The position numbers and the translations under genes are program-made. The notes beneath the pieces are model-generated. The model had not been told where the DNA came from and did not search any database. It saw nothing but the letters and a program-made list of their open reading frames with translations. A stretch of 64,000 bases of DNA. Source: Collinsella aerofaciens. GTDB taxonomy: Bacteria; Actinomycetota; Coriobacteriia; Coriobacteriales; Coriobacteriaceae. The stretch is from assembly GCA_021639365.1 (NCBI GenBank), contig JAJXHK010000002.1, positions 79,863 to 143,862 on the forward strand. Reading direction: 5' to 3'. This document shows, one piece after another, positions 1-8,936 of the stretch (position 1 is the stretch's first letter; each line of letters opens with the position of its first letter).

Positions 1-682
1 CGGCAACGGCACGGGCGTTATCATCCCCCAAGCGGCTATCGCGGATCTCAGAAATCACGTCAACGGTCGAAATCAGGCCGAACAGGCGCATCGGGTCGAC
101 CTCGTAAATCGACTTGGGTGGCTCCATGCCATGCGCCAATGGGACATTGGCGACCTTGTAGCCCTGATAGGCTAAATACATCGACAGCGGGGTCTTGGAC
201 GTGCGCGACACGCCCAGCAGCACGATATCGGCACCCGACAGATCGTCGCAACCGCGCCCGTCATCGTGCTCAACGAAATACTCCATAGCCTCAATGCGAT
301 GGAAATAGCGATCGTCGGTCTTGTGAATCACGCCCGCCACGCCCTTGGGCGCAACGCCGATAAGCGATGAAAGCACGGCGAGCGTCGGACCGATCAGGTC
401 GACCGAGCGAATGTGCAGCATGCCCAAGTAGTCGAGTACGCGAGCACGAAGGGCCGGGTCGACGATGGTATGGAACACGGCGATATCGCGATGGTCGGCA
501 TCGACGCGCGGCCCCACAAATGACTTGACCTGCTCCACGGAGGTCACCTTAGGCAGGCGCAAAACGCGAAAAGCCCCTTCATCAAATTGCCCGGACGCCG
601 CAAGCACCACCTCACAAGCGGTATCGCCGAGCGAGTCGGAGATAACGATAACGGTGGGACGAGCGGTGACCGGGCAATCCAT
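1..682 (-). CDS. PPDK/PEP synthase regulatory protein (kinase-pyrophosphorylase), 3' end cut by window
   Basis: Reading the minus strand from an ATG at 682 gives an uninterrupted frame to the window edge (about 227 codons). It opens with a PTVIVISDSLGDT segment and carries the P-loop-like GVSRTSKTPLS motif typical of the DUF299 family. These enzymes use ADP and Pi to inactivate and reactivate pyruvate phosphate dikinase or PEP synthase by threonine (de)phosphorylation. AAGGAG stands nine bases before the ATG. It follows glyS by 34 bases on the same strand; ppdK often lies next to this gene but would be outside the window. The C-terminus is missing only because of the window edge. Confidence 0.9.
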   Translation of the reverse strand, partial: MDCPVTARPTVIVISDSLGDTACEVVLAASGQFDEGAFRVLRLPKVTSVEQVKSFVGPRVDADHRDIAVFHTIVDPALRARVLDYLGMLHIRSVDLIGPTLAVLSSLIGVAPKGVAGVIHKTDDRYFHRIEAMEYFVEHDDGRGCDDLSGADIVLLGVSRTSKTPLSMYLAYQGYKVANVPLAHGMEPPKSIYEVDPMRLFGLISTVDVISEIRDSRLGDDNARAVA

Positions 683-716
683 GCGGGGCTCCTTTTGCGC
701 TTATGCGCAGGCTAGC

Positions 717-2813
717 TTACTTTTTGCGGGCAAGCTCACCAATGTTGGCGATGCCGGAGAAAACGGCCTCGAAGCGGTTGAGCAGCTTAAGGCGATTATC
801 GCGAAGCTGCTCGTCCTTGTCCATGACCATAACCTCGTCGAAGAAGCGGTCGATGGGGGCGCGCAGGGCGGCGAGCGCGGCAAATGCGGCCGGGTAGTCC
901 TCGGCAGCAAGGGCGGCATCGACAGCGGTCTGGGCAGCCTCGGAGGCGTCGGCGAGCGCGAGCTCGGCCTCGCCCATCAGGCTGCGGTCGTACTCCGCGC
1001 CCAGCTCGGGCTTGGAGATGTGCGCGGCGCGGGCATAGGCGGTAGCCAGGTTGTCGAAGGTCTCGGCATCGTTCTTGCGGGCCTCGTCGAGGGCGGCGCA
1101 GCGGGCGAAGAAGACGGACGGGGCGATGATGTGCACCGCAGAGACGGCGGCAACGGTATCGGCCGGGATCTTCTCGTCGCGGGCCATGCTCACCAGGCGG
1201 CCGTGGAAGAAGTCACGAACTTGCTGGGCGACCTCGGCGGCGTCGAACTCAATGCCCTGCTCGCTATAGAGCTCAAGGGCGAAGTCGATCAGCGACGTGG
1301 GGTCGATCGGCAGACGGTCGCGCAGGATGTTGATGATGCCGATAGCGGCACGACGCAGCGCGTAGGGGTCGGAGGAGCCGGTCGGGGGCTCGCCGATGGC
1401 AAAGATACCGGCGATGGTATCGAGCTTGTCGGCGCAGGCCACGATGCAGCCAGCGGTACCCTCGGGCAGCTCGTCACCGGCAAAGCGGGGACGATAGTGA
1501 TCGCGAATAGCATGGGCGACCTCGTCGTTCTCCCCCATCGCGGTGGCGTAGTAACCGCCCATCACGCCCTGTTGGCTCGTGAACTCGACGACGGCGTTGG
1601 ACACCAGGTCTGCCTTGCACAGATGCGCGGCGCGAGCAGCGTCGGCGGCAAGATGGGCGCCCAGATGAGCCTCGCGGGCAATAGCGAGCGCGAGCTGCTC
1701 GATGCGCTCGGACTTGGCGAGCACGCTGCCGAGCTTCTCCTGGAAGGCGACCTTGGCCAGGCGCTCACGGAACTCGTCGAGGGAGATCTTCAGATCCTCC
1801 TCGTAGAAGAACTTGGCGTCGTCCAGGCGTGCGCGCACGACGCGCTCGTTGCCGTCGATCACGCGCTCGGCATTCTCGGGCTTGCTGTTGGAGACGACCA
1901 CGAACTCACGCGTCAGCTTGCCCTCGCCGTCATAGATCGGGAAGTAGCGCTGGTTGGTGAGCATGGACTCGCAGATGATCTCGTGCGGGACCTTGAGGAA
2001 CTCCTCATCGAAGGTACCGACGAGCACCGTCGGCCACTCGCAGAGGTTGATAACCTCCTCAAAGACCTTCTTGGGCGTATCGACATGGCAGCCGGGACGG
2101 GCAGCCTCGACCTCGGCGATACCGGCTAGAATCGCCTCGCGACGGCGCTCGGCAGAAAGCACGCCGGCGTCCTCGAGCACCTGCTCGTAGGCGGCGGGGC
2201 TAGCGACAACGTGGTCACCGGGGCCAAGCACGCGATGGCCGCGCGTAGTGTTGCCGCTCGTCACGTCGGCAAACGACACGGGCACAACATCCTCGCCCAG
2301 AAGGCAGCAGATCCAGCGGACCGGGCGCACGAAGGTGGCGTGCTCGTGGCCCCAGCGCTGACTACGGTAGTTGGGCCACTGCAGGCCGGCGATGGTCTTC
2401 TCGCACAGGGCCGTCAGGATCGGAGTAGCCGGAGCGGAAGGAATGTTCTTCTCGGCAAAAACGTACTCACGGCCGTCGGTGTCCTCGCGACGGACCAGGT
2501 CCTCGGCAGCCACACCGCACTTGCGGGCGAAGCCCTGGGCGGCCTTGGTGGCGTTACCGTCAGCGTCGAAGGCGATGCTGGCCGCAGAGCCACGCTTGAC
2601 CTCGTGAACCTCATCGGTCGCGGTGGCGACGTCGGCAACGAGCGCGGCCAGGCGACGCGGGCTCGAGATCACGCGGACCTCGCCGTGGGCCAGACCGGCC
2701 TCGTCGAGACCCTTGGCGATCATAGTGCCAAGCTGCTTGACAGCATTGTTCAGCGGTGCGGAGGGCATTTCCTCCGTACCGATCTCAAACAGGAAATCCT
2801 TAGCGTCTGCCAT
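717..2813 (-). CDS. glyS: glycine--tRNA ligase beta subunit
   Basis: 698 residues, the normal length for the beta subunit of the bacterial alpha2beta2 glycyl-tRNA synthetase, a cytoplasmic enzyme charging tRNA-Gly. The start FLFEIGTEEMPSAPL is the family signature. The middle resembles the HD-like region (residues roughly 350-450), and the C-terminal part is the tRNA-binding region. ATG lies three bases after the glyQ stop, so the subunits are translationally linked. No frameshift or loss is visible. Confidence 0.97.
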   Translation of the reverse strand: MADAKDFLFEIGTEEMPSAPLNNAVKQLGTMIAKGLDEAGLAHGEVRVISSPRRLAALVADVATATDEVHEVKRGSAASIAFDADGNATKAAQGFARKCGVAAEDLVRREDTDGREYVFAEKNIPSAPATPILTALCEKTIAGLQWPNYRSQRWGHEHATFVRPVRWICCLLGEDVVPVSFADVTSGNTTRGHRVLGPGDHVVASPAAYEQVLEDAGVLSAERRREAILAGIAEVEAARPGCHVDTPKKVFEEVINLCEWPTVLVGTFDEEFLKVPHEIICESMLTNQRYFPIYDGEGKLTREFVVVSNSKPENAERVIDGNERVVRARLDDAKFFYEEDLKISLDEFRERLAKVAFQEKLGSVLAKSERIEQLALAIAREAHLGAHLAADAARAAHLCKADLVSNAVVEFTSQQGVMGGYYATAMGENDEVAHAIRDHYRPRFAGDELPEGTAGCIVACADKLDTIAGIFAIGEPPTGSSDPYALRRAAIGIINILRDRLPIDPTSLIDFALELYSEQGIEFDAAEVAQQVRDFFHGRLVSMARDEKIPADTVAAVSAVHIIAPSVFFARCAALDEARKNDAETFDNLATAYARAAHISKPELGAEYDRSLMGEAELALADASEAAQTAVDAALAAEDYPAAFAALAALRAPIDRFFDEVMVMDKDEQLRDNRLKLLNRFEAVFSGIANIGELARKK

Positions 2814-2816
2814 GGC

Positions 2817-3728
2817 TTACGCCACCTCGCCTTCCTGGTCGGCATTCTCGTTGACTCCGGCGACCTCGGCCATATAGGCCTCGCAGCACGCCTTGGCGAC
2901 GGCGCGGACGCGCAGGATGTAGTTGGCACGTTCGACCGCGGACAGAGCGCCGCGGGCATCGAGCAGGTTGAAAGCGTGGCTGCACTTCATGACACAGTCG
3001 TATGCGGGCAGCGGCAGCTTGCGCTCCAGGCAGGAATGGCACTCGGCCTCGTAGTCGTCAAACTTCTGACGCATCATCTCGACGTTGGCGACCTCAAAGT
3101 TATAGGCACTGAACTCGCGCTCGTTCTCCAAGAACACGTCGCCGTAGGTCATGGGCGTGCCGTCGGGCAGATAGCTCCACACCAGGTCGTAGACGGAGTT
3201 GACGCCCTGGGCATACATGGCGATACGCTCCAGGCCGTAGGTGATCTCGACGGGCACGGGGTCGACCTCGATGCCGCCCACCTGCTGGAAGTACGTAAAC
3301 TGCGTGACCTCCATGCCGTTGAGCCAGACCTCCCAGCCAAGGCCCCAGGCGCCCAGGGTCGGGCTCTCCCAGTCGTCCTCGACAAAGCGGACGTCATGGT
3401 CGTTGGGGTCCAGACCGATAGCGGCAAGAGACCCCAGGTAAAGCTCCTGGGCGTTGACCGGCGACGGCTTGATGAGCACCTGGAACTGATAGTAGTGCTG
3501 CATGCGGTTGGGGTTCTCGCCGTAGCGACCGTCGGCGGGACGGCGGCAGGGCTGCGCATAGCAGGTGCGCCATTCGGCAGGACCGAGCGAGCGCAGCGTG
3601 GTCGCGGTATGGAAGGTACCGGCACCGACCTCGGAGTCATAGGGCTGCATAATGACGCAGCCCTGCTCGCCCCAGTACTGCTGGAGGCGCAGGATGATGT
3701 CTTGGAAGGAAAGCGATGAAGCGTTCAT
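2817..3728 (-). CDS. glyQ: glycine--tRNA ligase alpha subunit
   Basis: 303 residues, the usual size of the catalytic alpha subunit. The N-terminus ([13 protein letters not shown], then [18 protein letters not shown]) and the [19 protein letters not shown] block (here [15 protein letters not shown]) are diagnostic; this subunit holds the class II aminoacylation site. It is followed immediately by glyS. The 59-base gap to lepB upstream leaves no room for a T-box leader, so glycine-dependent control by that route is unlikely here. Confidence 0.97.
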   Translation of the reverse strand: MNASSLSFQDIILRLQQYWGEQGCVIMQPYDSEVGAGTFHTATTLRSLGPAEWRTCYAQPCRRPADGRYGENPNRMQHYYQFQVLIKPSPVNAQELYLGSLAAIGLDPNDHDVRFVEDDWESPTLGAWGLGWEVWLNGMEVTQFTYFQQVGGIEVDPVPVEITYGLERIAMYAQGVNSVYDLVWSYLPDGTPMTYGDVFLENEREFSAYNFEVANVEMMRQKFDDYEAECHSCLERKLPLPAYDCVMKCSHAFNLLDARGALSAVERANYILRVRAVAKACCEAYMAEVAGVNENADQEGEVA

Positions 3729-3787
3729 GCCTCTAATATCCCCTCGTCGAAACGATTACACGGTTAGGTACTGTACTATAGCGGTTT

Positions 3788-4351
3788 TTAGTCGATAGCG
3801 CCGATGCGGTTGAGCGGCCAGTAACGCACAAGCGCCACAGCGATCAAATCAGAGCGATCGACGGGACCAAAGTAGCGTGAGTCGGCAGAGTTCTCTCGAT
3901 TGTCGCCCATCACCCACACACACCCGTCGGGAACGGTGTAGGGATAGCTCACCTGGGCGGCGGGCGCCTGGACCGAAAGCGGCCAGCTCATGCCGGTCGT
4001 ATAGTCCTCATCGAGCGCCTGGCCGTCGACGACGACCTTGCCGTCCTGAAGGTCGACCGTCTGACCGGCCGTGGCGATGACGCGCTTTACCAGCACGTCA
4101 TGCTCGGACGTGGCATCGGGGTTGTGGAACACCACGATATCGCCCTGCTTGACGGGATGACCGAGCTCGAGGCTCACCTTTTGTGCCAGGATCTGGTCGC
4201 CGATCTCGATCGTGTCCTCCATGGAGCCAGTAGGCACCACAAAGGGCTCGACCACAAAGGTGCGGATCAGGAAGGTGGCCACGAACGCGATTGCGATCAC
4301 CGCGATCCACTCAAAGGCGCCCTTCAACGCGGAATGCTGCGATGGAACCAT
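3788..4351 (-). CDS. lepB: signal peptidase I
   Basis: 187 residues from the ATG at 4351; a GTG two codons earlier overlaps the trmD stop, but the GAGG sits too close to it and is well spaced for this ATG. One N-terminal membrane helix (residues about 13-32) precedes the catalytic domain. The Ser of PTGSMEDT (Ser43) and the Lys of VLVKRVIA (Lys89) form the Ser-Lys dyad, and GDNRENSADSRYFGPV is the conserved C-terminal box. It removes signal peptides from secreted proteins. It overlaps or abuts trmD, so it belongs to the rpsP-trmD transcription unit. Confidence 0.95.
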   Translation of the reverse strand: MVPSQHSALKGAFEWIAVIAIAFVATFLIRTFVVEPFVVPTGSMEDTIEIGDQILAQKVSLELGHPVKQGDIVVFHNPDATSEHDVLVKRVIATAGQTVDLQDGKVVVDGQALDEDYTTGMSWPLSVQAPAAQVSYPYTVPDGCVWVMGDNRENSADSRYFGPVDRSDLIAVALVRYWPLNRIGAID

Positions 4352-4353
4352 TC

Positions 4354-5112
4354 TCACTCCTCGCCCTGCGAATACGAAGCGTCCAGAATCTCCTGCGCGT
4401 ATGCGCGCTCCTGGGGCGTAAGCCGCGCCGTCTCGATCAGGTCGGGACGCCAGCGGCAGGTGCGCTCGATGGCATTCTTACGGCGCCAGGCGTCAACCTT
4501 GGCATGGTCACCGCTCACGAGCACCGGCGGCACGCCCTCGCCGTTGAATTCGGCAGGGCGGGTGTACTGCGCATACTCGAGCAGGCCTCCGTCCTCGGCG
4601 GTCGAGAACGACTCGTCGACGTTGCTCATCTCGTCACCAAGGGCGCCGGGAATCAGGCGTACGACGGCATCGGCAACGACCATAGCGGGAAGCTCGCCGC
4701 CCGTGAGCACGTAATCGCCGATCGACAGGCGCTCGTCGGCATACGCATAGGCACGCTCGTCGACACCTTCGTAACGGCTGCACACAAACAGCAGGCGCTC
4801 GCTTTTGAGCAGGCGCTCGGCCACATACTGCGTAAAGGGCTCGCCGCACGGGGTGAAGAACACCACCGTCGGCTTGGGGCCCTCCGCGCTAATGGCCTCG
4901 ATGGCCTCGGCGATAGGCTCGACCTTCATGAGCATGCCCTGCCCGCCGCCGTACGGCTCGTCATCGACGGTACGATGGCGGTCGTGAGTCCAGTCGCGCA
5001 GGTTATACGCCTTAAAATCAAAAAGGCCGGCCTTGCGGGCGCGGCCCAAAATCGATGTGGACATGACGGGCTCAAACATCTCGGGAAAGACCGAAAGGGT
5101 CTCAATCAGCAT
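4354..5112 (-). CDS. trmD: tRNA (guanine-37-N1)-methyltransferase
   Basis: 252 residues; a SPOUT methyltransferase that puts m1G at position 37 of tRNAs reading CUN, CCN and CGG codons and prevents frameshifting. The trefoil-knot SAM site is seen as CSRYEGVDERAY followed by SIGDYVLTGGELPA, with the C-terminal domain after residue 165. ATG start at 5112. It lies in the conserved order rpsP-khpA-rimM-trmD and its stop overlaps the possible GTG start region of lepB. Confidence 0.96.
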   Translation of the reverse strand: MLIETLSVFPEMFEPVMSTSILGRARKAGLFDFKAYNLRDWTHDRHRTVDDEPYGGGQGMLMKVEPIAEAIEAISAEGPKPTVVFFTPCGEPFTQYVAERLLKSERLLFVCSRYEGVDERAYAYADERLSIGDYVLTGGELPAMVVADAVVRLIPGALGDEMSNVDESFSTAEDGGLLEYAQYTRPAEFNGEGVPPVLVSGDHAKVDAWRRKNAIERTCRWRPDLIETARLTPQERAYAQEILDASYSQGEE

Positions 5113-5122
5113 GTTGTCCTCC

Positions 5123-5644
5123 CTACTTGTCCATATCGATCAGGCCGTCCATAACGTGGACGGAAATTGTTCCTGTGTCGGGAAGATCGAGCACAACCTG
5201 CTCGATCACGGGAATCAGTACCTCGCCGTACCGATCGCCCTCGACAACCCAAACATCGTTAGCGGGCGTCGACATGATCTCGACGATCGTGCCGAGCGAA
5301 CCGAAGCGCTCGTCGACCACCTCGCGACCCATCAGGTCAGTATAGGCAGCGTCGAGCGAATCGAGCTCAAAGTCGTCACGATTTGCCAGCACGTAGCATC
5401 CCGTGATGCCCTCAGCGGCCGTCAAGTCGTCAATGCCCTCAAACGAGACCAGATCACCATCGCCCGTATCGGTGACGGACACGACCGTGCAAAAGCGGTC
5501 GCGCTTGAGCGCCGGCGGCGTCAGGGCGACACGCATACCCGGCTCTAATACAGAAGGAAGCCCCCGCAGCGGCTGCGCGAGGACCTCCCCCTTCCTTCCG
5601 TGCGGCTTGACCACACGGGCGATGTTTTTGTACTGGGACCTCAA
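5123..5644 (-). CDS. rimM: 16S rRNA processing protein RimM
   Basis: 173 residues with the two expected domains: N-terminal RimM beta-barrel (YKNIARVVKPHGRKGEV at the start) and C-terminal PRC barrel (around LMGREVVDERFGSLGTIVEI). It assists maturation of the 30S head near S19 and S13. The start is a TTG four bases after khpA ends, preceded by AGGA; no ATG is available in the conserved N-terminal block, which supports TTG. Confidence 0.93.
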   Translation of the reverse strand: MRSQYKNIARVVKPHGRKGEVLAQPLRGLPSVLEPGMRVALTPPALKRDRFCTVVSVTDTGDGDLVSFEGIDDLTAAEGITGCYVLANRDDFELDSLDAAYTDLMGREVVDERFGSLGTIVEIMSTPANDVWVVEGDRYGEVLIPVIEQVVLDLPDTGTISVHVMDGLIDMDK

Positions 5645-5648
5645 GGTC

Positions 5649-5933
5649 CTAGCCCAGAACCTCTACCTCGACAGCAGTGTCGAGGCGAGCGGCCAGTGCA
5701 CGGGCGAGCGTGCGAATGGCCTTGATGGTACGACCACGACGGCCGATGACCTTAGCGACGTCATCCTCGGCGACAGAAACCTCAATCGTAGAGGCGTCGT
5801 CACCATCGATGACCTCAAGGCTCACGGAATCCGGGTCGTCGACGATCTGAACAACGAGATATTCGACGAGATCGGCGATGCGATCTGAGAGCATTGCCTC
5901 ACCCTCGAGCTGTGCAGCGTCAACCTCAGGCAC
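5649..5933 (-). CDS. khpA: KH-domain RNA-binding protein KhpA
   Basis: 94 residues forming one KH domain with the signature VIGRRGRTIKAIR (residues about 62-75). KhpA proteins bind RNA, often with KhpB/Jag, and in several Gram-positive bacteria influence cell elongation. The start is GTG, preceded by GAGGAG at good spacing. It sits between rpsP and rimM, the usual place. Confidence 0.93.
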   Translation of the reverse strand: MPEVDAAQLEGEAMLSDRIADLVEYLVVQIVDDPDSVSLEVIDGDDASTIEVSVAEDDVAKVIGRRGRTIKAIRTLARALAARLDTAVEVEVLG

Positions 5934-5936
5934 GAT

Positions 5937-6278
5937 TTACTCCTCGGCGCCCTCAGCGGCCTCAGCGGCAGCCTTAGCGGCCTCGGCCTCTTTGGCGAGC
6001 TGCTTCTTGGACTTCTTGACGACGGTCTCGGTCTTCTCGCCCTCGTTGGCGGCCTTGACCAGAGCGGCGACGGCGTCGGTGAGCTGAGCGCCCTTGGACT
6101 GCCAGTCGGCGATCTTCTCGAGGTCGAGGTTGATGGTCTTGGGGGCGGTCATCGGGTTGTAGCGGCCAACCTCCTCGATGATACGACCGTCACGCGGGGC
6201 GCGGGAATCGGCGACGACGACACGGTAGTACGGACGCTTCTTAGCGCCGTGACGAGCAAGGCGAATCTTGACTGCCAA
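5937..6278 (-). CDS. rpsP: 30S ribosomal protein S16
   Basis: 113 residues from a TTG start, reading (M)[24 protein letters not shown], the canonical S16 N-terminus. GGAGGAG five bases upstream decides this start; the longer in-frame reading from 6314 adds residues with no S16 counterpart. The tail after residue 80 is a Lys/Ala/Glu-rich extension often seen in high-GC Gram-positives. First gene of the run ending at the PPDK regulator; a promoter is proposed just upstream. Confidence 0.96.
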   Translation of the reverse strand: MAVKIRLARHGAKKRPYYRVVVADSRAPRDGRIIEEVGRYNPMTAPKTINLDLEKIADWQSKGAQLTDAVAALVKAANEGEKTETVVKKSKKQLAKEAEAAKAAAEAAEGAEE

Positions 6279-6334
6279 AGGAAACTCCTCCAACCAAGCA
6301 GCTTTAGGCTGCAACTACAAACAAACAGTTGAAC

Positions 6335-6363
6335 ATAATACGCCATCGACGCGGGCAGGTGAA
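6335..6363 (-). promoter_or_regulatory. candidate sigma-70-type promoter for the rpsP run
   Basis: On the minus strand TTCACC (6363-6358) and TATTAT (6340-6335) are separated by exactly 17 bases. Transcription would start near 6328, leaving a 50-base leader before the rpsP TTG. Pattern match only. Confidence 0.45.
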
Positions 6364-6467
6364 GTCCGTGAGACCAACTTCTTCGGTGTAGTCGAGGGCA
6401 AATCCATATCTTAGACAAGAATTCGGGATTTGCAAGCACATACACGCACCCCACATGAGCTGCGCGG

Positions 6468-6473
6468 TATACT
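6468..6473 (+). promoter_or_regulatory. candidate -10 box for dinB
   Basis: TATACT lies just upstream of the dinB frame, with no convincing -35 box. The expected start of transcription falls at about 6480, on the first ATG of the frame, so an upstream-initiated dinB message would be leaderless or would carry a 39-base leader if the ATG at 6519 is used. Confidence 0.35.
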
Positions 6474-6518
6474 CATGACATGGAAAGACGCGAACATACA
6501 TACGGTTATGAGGATGCC

Positions 6519-7733
6519 ATGGGCGTCACGCCGCCTCCCTGGACGGGTCCGGCGGTGGGCCTCATGGACCTCGATGCGTTTTTTGCGAGCGTGGAGATGC
6601 TCGATCATCCCGAATGGCGCGGAAAGCCGCTCATCGTGGGCGGGGACGCCGATTCTCGTGGCGTTGTGTCCACCTGTTCTTACGAGGCGCGTCGCTTTGG
6701 CGTACACTCCGCCATGCCCTCAGCCGAGGCACGGCGCCTGTGTCCGCAGGCCATTTGGACGCACGGGCATTTCGATCGCTACCGCGAGGTCAGCGCGCAG
6801 GTCATGGCGATTCTTGCCGAGGAGACGCCGCGCGTGGAGCGCGTATCCATCGACGAGGCATTTATCGATATCACACCGGGTCGCTTTGCGCCCGAGGACC
6901 CGCTGCTGGTTGCACGGCGTATAAGCGACCGTGTGGCAGCGCTGGGAGTAACGTGCTCCATTGGCGTGGGCTGCAACAAGACGGTCGCAAAGATCGCAAG
7001 TGAGCGGGATAAGCCGTTTGGGCTGACCATCGTGCGACCCGGAACCGAGCAGCGCTTTTTGGCCGCGCTGCCGGTATCTGCCATGAGCGGCATCGGGCGC
7101 TCGGCCGAGGAGCGACTGCGCCGTATGCGCATCTACACCCTCGGCGAGCTATCACGTGCACCGGAATCCACCTTGGCCTCTATTTTTGGCGTCAACGGCG
7201 AACGCATGCGCCAGCGTGCGCTGGGACTCGAAATCTCCGAAGTCACAAGTCTCGATGAAGAGCGTGAGGTTAAATCGGTGAGCAATGAGCGCACCTTTGC
7301 GAAAGATTTGACTGAGCGCGGGGACATCGAAGCGGCGATTGCGCTGTTGGGCGAGTCAGTGGGACGCCGCCTGCGACGTCAGGGACTGACGGGCGCCACG
7401 GTGACGCTCAAGCTTAAGTATTCGTATGGAAGCGGTCGCTCGGCACAGCGCCGGCTGCCTCATCCGACCGACGATGAGAACATCTTCGTGGCAGTTGCGC
7501 TCGAACTGCTCGACAACATCTGGCAGGAAGGCATGCATGTTCGCTTAGCAGGCATCGGCATGAGTGACTTTGACCATCAGGGCGGCATCCAGACCGACCT
7601 GTTCTGCGAAGTCGACGACCGCGGAGCCCAATCCAGCGACCGACGCGACCTCTCCGTCGCCATCGACGCCGTCCGAGACAAATTCGGCGACACCGCCCTA
7701 TCTTACGGCCGCCAATCCCGCTTCAACGATTAA
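6519..7733 (+). CDS. dinB: DNA polymerase IV (Y family)
   Basis: 404 residues from the ATG at 6519, chosen because GAGG sits five bases before it; an in-frame ATG at 6480 would add 13 residues. Catalytic acidic residues are seen in LMDLDAFFASVE and VSIDEAFIDIT. Thumb (GIGRSAEERLRRM) and little-finger regions follow. A QTDLF segment near the C-terminus fits a beta-clamp-binding motif. It performs error-prone translesion synthesis. It is a single plus-strand gene between minus-strand blocks. Confidence 0.93.
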   Translation: MGVTPPPWTGPAVGLMDLDAFFASVEMLDHPEWRGKPLIVGGDADSRGVVSTCSYEARRFGVHSAMPSAEARRLCPQAIWTHGHFDRYREVSAQVMAILAEETPRVERVSIDEAFIDITPGRFAPEDPLLVARRISDRVAALGVTCSIGVGCNKTVAKIASERDKPFGLTIVRPGTEQRFLAALPVSAMSGIGRSAEERLRRMRIYTLGELSRAPESTLASIFGVNGERMRQRALGLEISEVTSLDEEREVKSVSNERTFAKDLTERGDIEAAIALLGESVGRRLRRQGLTGATVTLKLKYSYGSGRSAQRRLPHPTDDENIFVAVALELLDNIWQEGMHVRLAGIGMSDFDHQGGIQTDLFCEVDDRGAQSSDRRDLSVAIDAVRDKFGDTALSYGRQSRFND

Positions 7734-7745
7734 CCGCCTTTAGGC

Positions 7746-7788
7746 AAAAAGAAAGCCGGGCAGGTACGGAAAACCGCAACTGCCCGGC
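7746..7788 (-). terminator. intrinsic terminator downstream of rsfS
   Basis: On the minus strand a perfect 9-bp stem (GCCGGGCAG / CTGCCCGGC) is followed by TTTCTTTTT. It ends the obg-nadD-yqeK-rsfS unit and lies 45 bases beyond the rsfS stop. Confidence 0.85.
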
Positions 7789-7803
7789 GAAATGCGAGAA
7801 GCT

Positions 7804-7831
7804 AGCTAAAAAAGCCCGTCCCAAATGAGCT
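7804..7831. repeat. REP-like unit, copy 1 (diverged)
   Basis: AGCTAAAAAAGCCCGTCCC followed by AAATGAGCT matches, with small changes, the two units at 24827-24861 and 24900-24938. It sits immediately after the rsfS stop codon. Its core is the GGGACGGG(G)CTTTTTT string seen in those copies. Confidence 0.6.
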
Positions 7832-7832
7832 G

Positions 7833-8288
7833 CTAGAGGAGGTCGAGGGGAAGCTGAGGAGCGTCACCCCAGAGCTTTTCTAGGCGGTAGAAGTCGCGGG
7901 CTTCGGGAGTGAAGACGTGGACGACGACCGAGCCGTAGTCCATGAGCATCCAGGTCTTCTGCTCACGGCCCTCGATGGAGAACGGATGCTCGCCGCAAGC
8001 CTCGGCGACCTTCTCCTCGATCTCGTCGACGATAGAATCGACCTGGCGGTTGTTGGTACCGGTGGCAAGCACAAAGTAGTCGCATACGTCGGAAAGCTCG
8101 GTCAGGTCGAGCACCTGAACGTCCTCGCCCTTCTTGTCGTAGGCGGCCTGCGCGGCGGCGCGGGCGACATCCTCGGCGGCGACACCGCTCGCGGACAGCG
8201 AGGCGGCAGTGCGGTCGGACGTGGCGGCGAAGCTCTTGTGCTCCACACCTTCAAGAATCTGCTCGTCGGTCATGGTCTCGTCGGCCAT
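7833..8288 (-). CDS. rsfS: ribosome silencing factor RsfS
   Basis: 151 residues of the DUF143/RsfS family, which binds L14 and blocks subunit joining in starvation. The conserved core runs from about residue 42 (AAQAAYDKKGEDVQVLDL) through SDVCDYFVLATGTNNRQVDSI to the WMLMDYGSVVVHVF segment. About 40 extra N-terminal residues are low in conservation; another ATG five codons in is possible. GAGG precedes the first ATG. Last gene of the obg unit. Confidence 0.92.
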   Translation of the reverse strand: MADETMTDEQILEGVEHKSFAATSDRTAASLSASGVAAEDVARAAAQAAYDKKGEDVQVLDLTELSDVCDYFVLATGTNNRQVDSIVDEIEEKVAEACGEHPFSIEGREQKTWMLMDYGSVVVHVFTPEARDFYRLEKLWGDAPQLPLDLL

Positions 8289-8315
8289 GGAATACCTCTT
8301 TCTAGACAGCCCGAG

Positions 8316-8924
8316 CTAGCGCAGCTGGGCGTAATGGTTGTAAATCGTAATAGCCGTGGGATAAAGATAGCGCCCGGACTGGATCACATAGACCAGACCC
8401 TGCGCAAAACAGGAGAAGAACAACTCATCGAGCGTCGACTCCCCCACCATCTTGCGCAGCGCATGCGCATAGTCGCCGTGGCGGTTGGGCTCGATGGCAT
8501 CGGCCACAAAGACCACCATATCGAGCGGCGTCATGTCGCAGGCACCCACGGTGTGACGGTCGACAGCCTGGAAAACGGCCGGCGACAACTCGGGGAAAAG
8601 CTGCGGAAGCTCATAGGCGGCAACTGGGCCGTGTAAAAGCGGCGTCGCGGCAGACGGAGAGCCGGCAATCTTAATGCCGTAATGCAGAGCGCGCGTGACC
8701 AGCTCGTCGTCGGAGAGCACTTTGTCCCAGTCATGGATCAGGCCAGCGGCAGCGGCATCAAAGCGGTCGACACCGTATACCTCGGCTAGGTGCAGCGCAG
8801 TCTCAGCAACACCCAGCGAATGCACATAGCGCTTGCGCTTATCCTTCATGCGAACATCGAGCAGCTCTTGAATGCGCTTGAGCAGCGCGCGCTCATCGCC
8901 CTCAAACTGATCCTCTACCGACAA
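8316..8924 (-). CDS. yqeK: YqeK-like HD-domain hydrolase (predicted Ap4A hydrolase)
   Basis: 202 residues with the HD phosphohydrolase metal ligands: H in YVHSLGVAE, HD in AGLIHDWDK, H in LLHGPVAA, and RHTVGACDMTPLD with FVADAIEPNR at the end, matching the YqeK family that symmetrically hydrolyses diadenosine tetraphosphate. The start is TTG preceded by GGGG. Between nadD and rsfS, the standard place for yqeK. Confidence 0.9.
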   Translation of the reverse strand: MSVEDQFEGDERALLKRIQELLDVRMKDKRKRYVHSLGVAETALHLAEVYGVDRFDAAAAGLIHDWDKVLSDDELVTRALHYGIKIAGSPSAATPLLHGPVAAYELPQLFPELSPAVFQAVDRHTVGACDMTPLDMVVFVADAIEPNRHGDYAHALRKMVGESTLDELFFSCFAQGLVYVIQSGRYLYPTAITIYNHYAQLR

Positions 8925-8936
8925 CGTAGACCCCCA

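Noticed and set aside
465..2129. Long plus-strand frame opposite glyS
   Set aside because: It is a mirror of glyS in a GC-rich sequence; the glyS translation has full family features, this frame has none.
2211..3719. Long plus-strand frame opposite glyQ and glyS
   Set aside because: It spans two real genes on the other strand, with no ribosome site or recognisable domain.
3729..3787. T-box leader before glyQ
   Set aside because: Only 59 bases are available and no T-box motif is seen.
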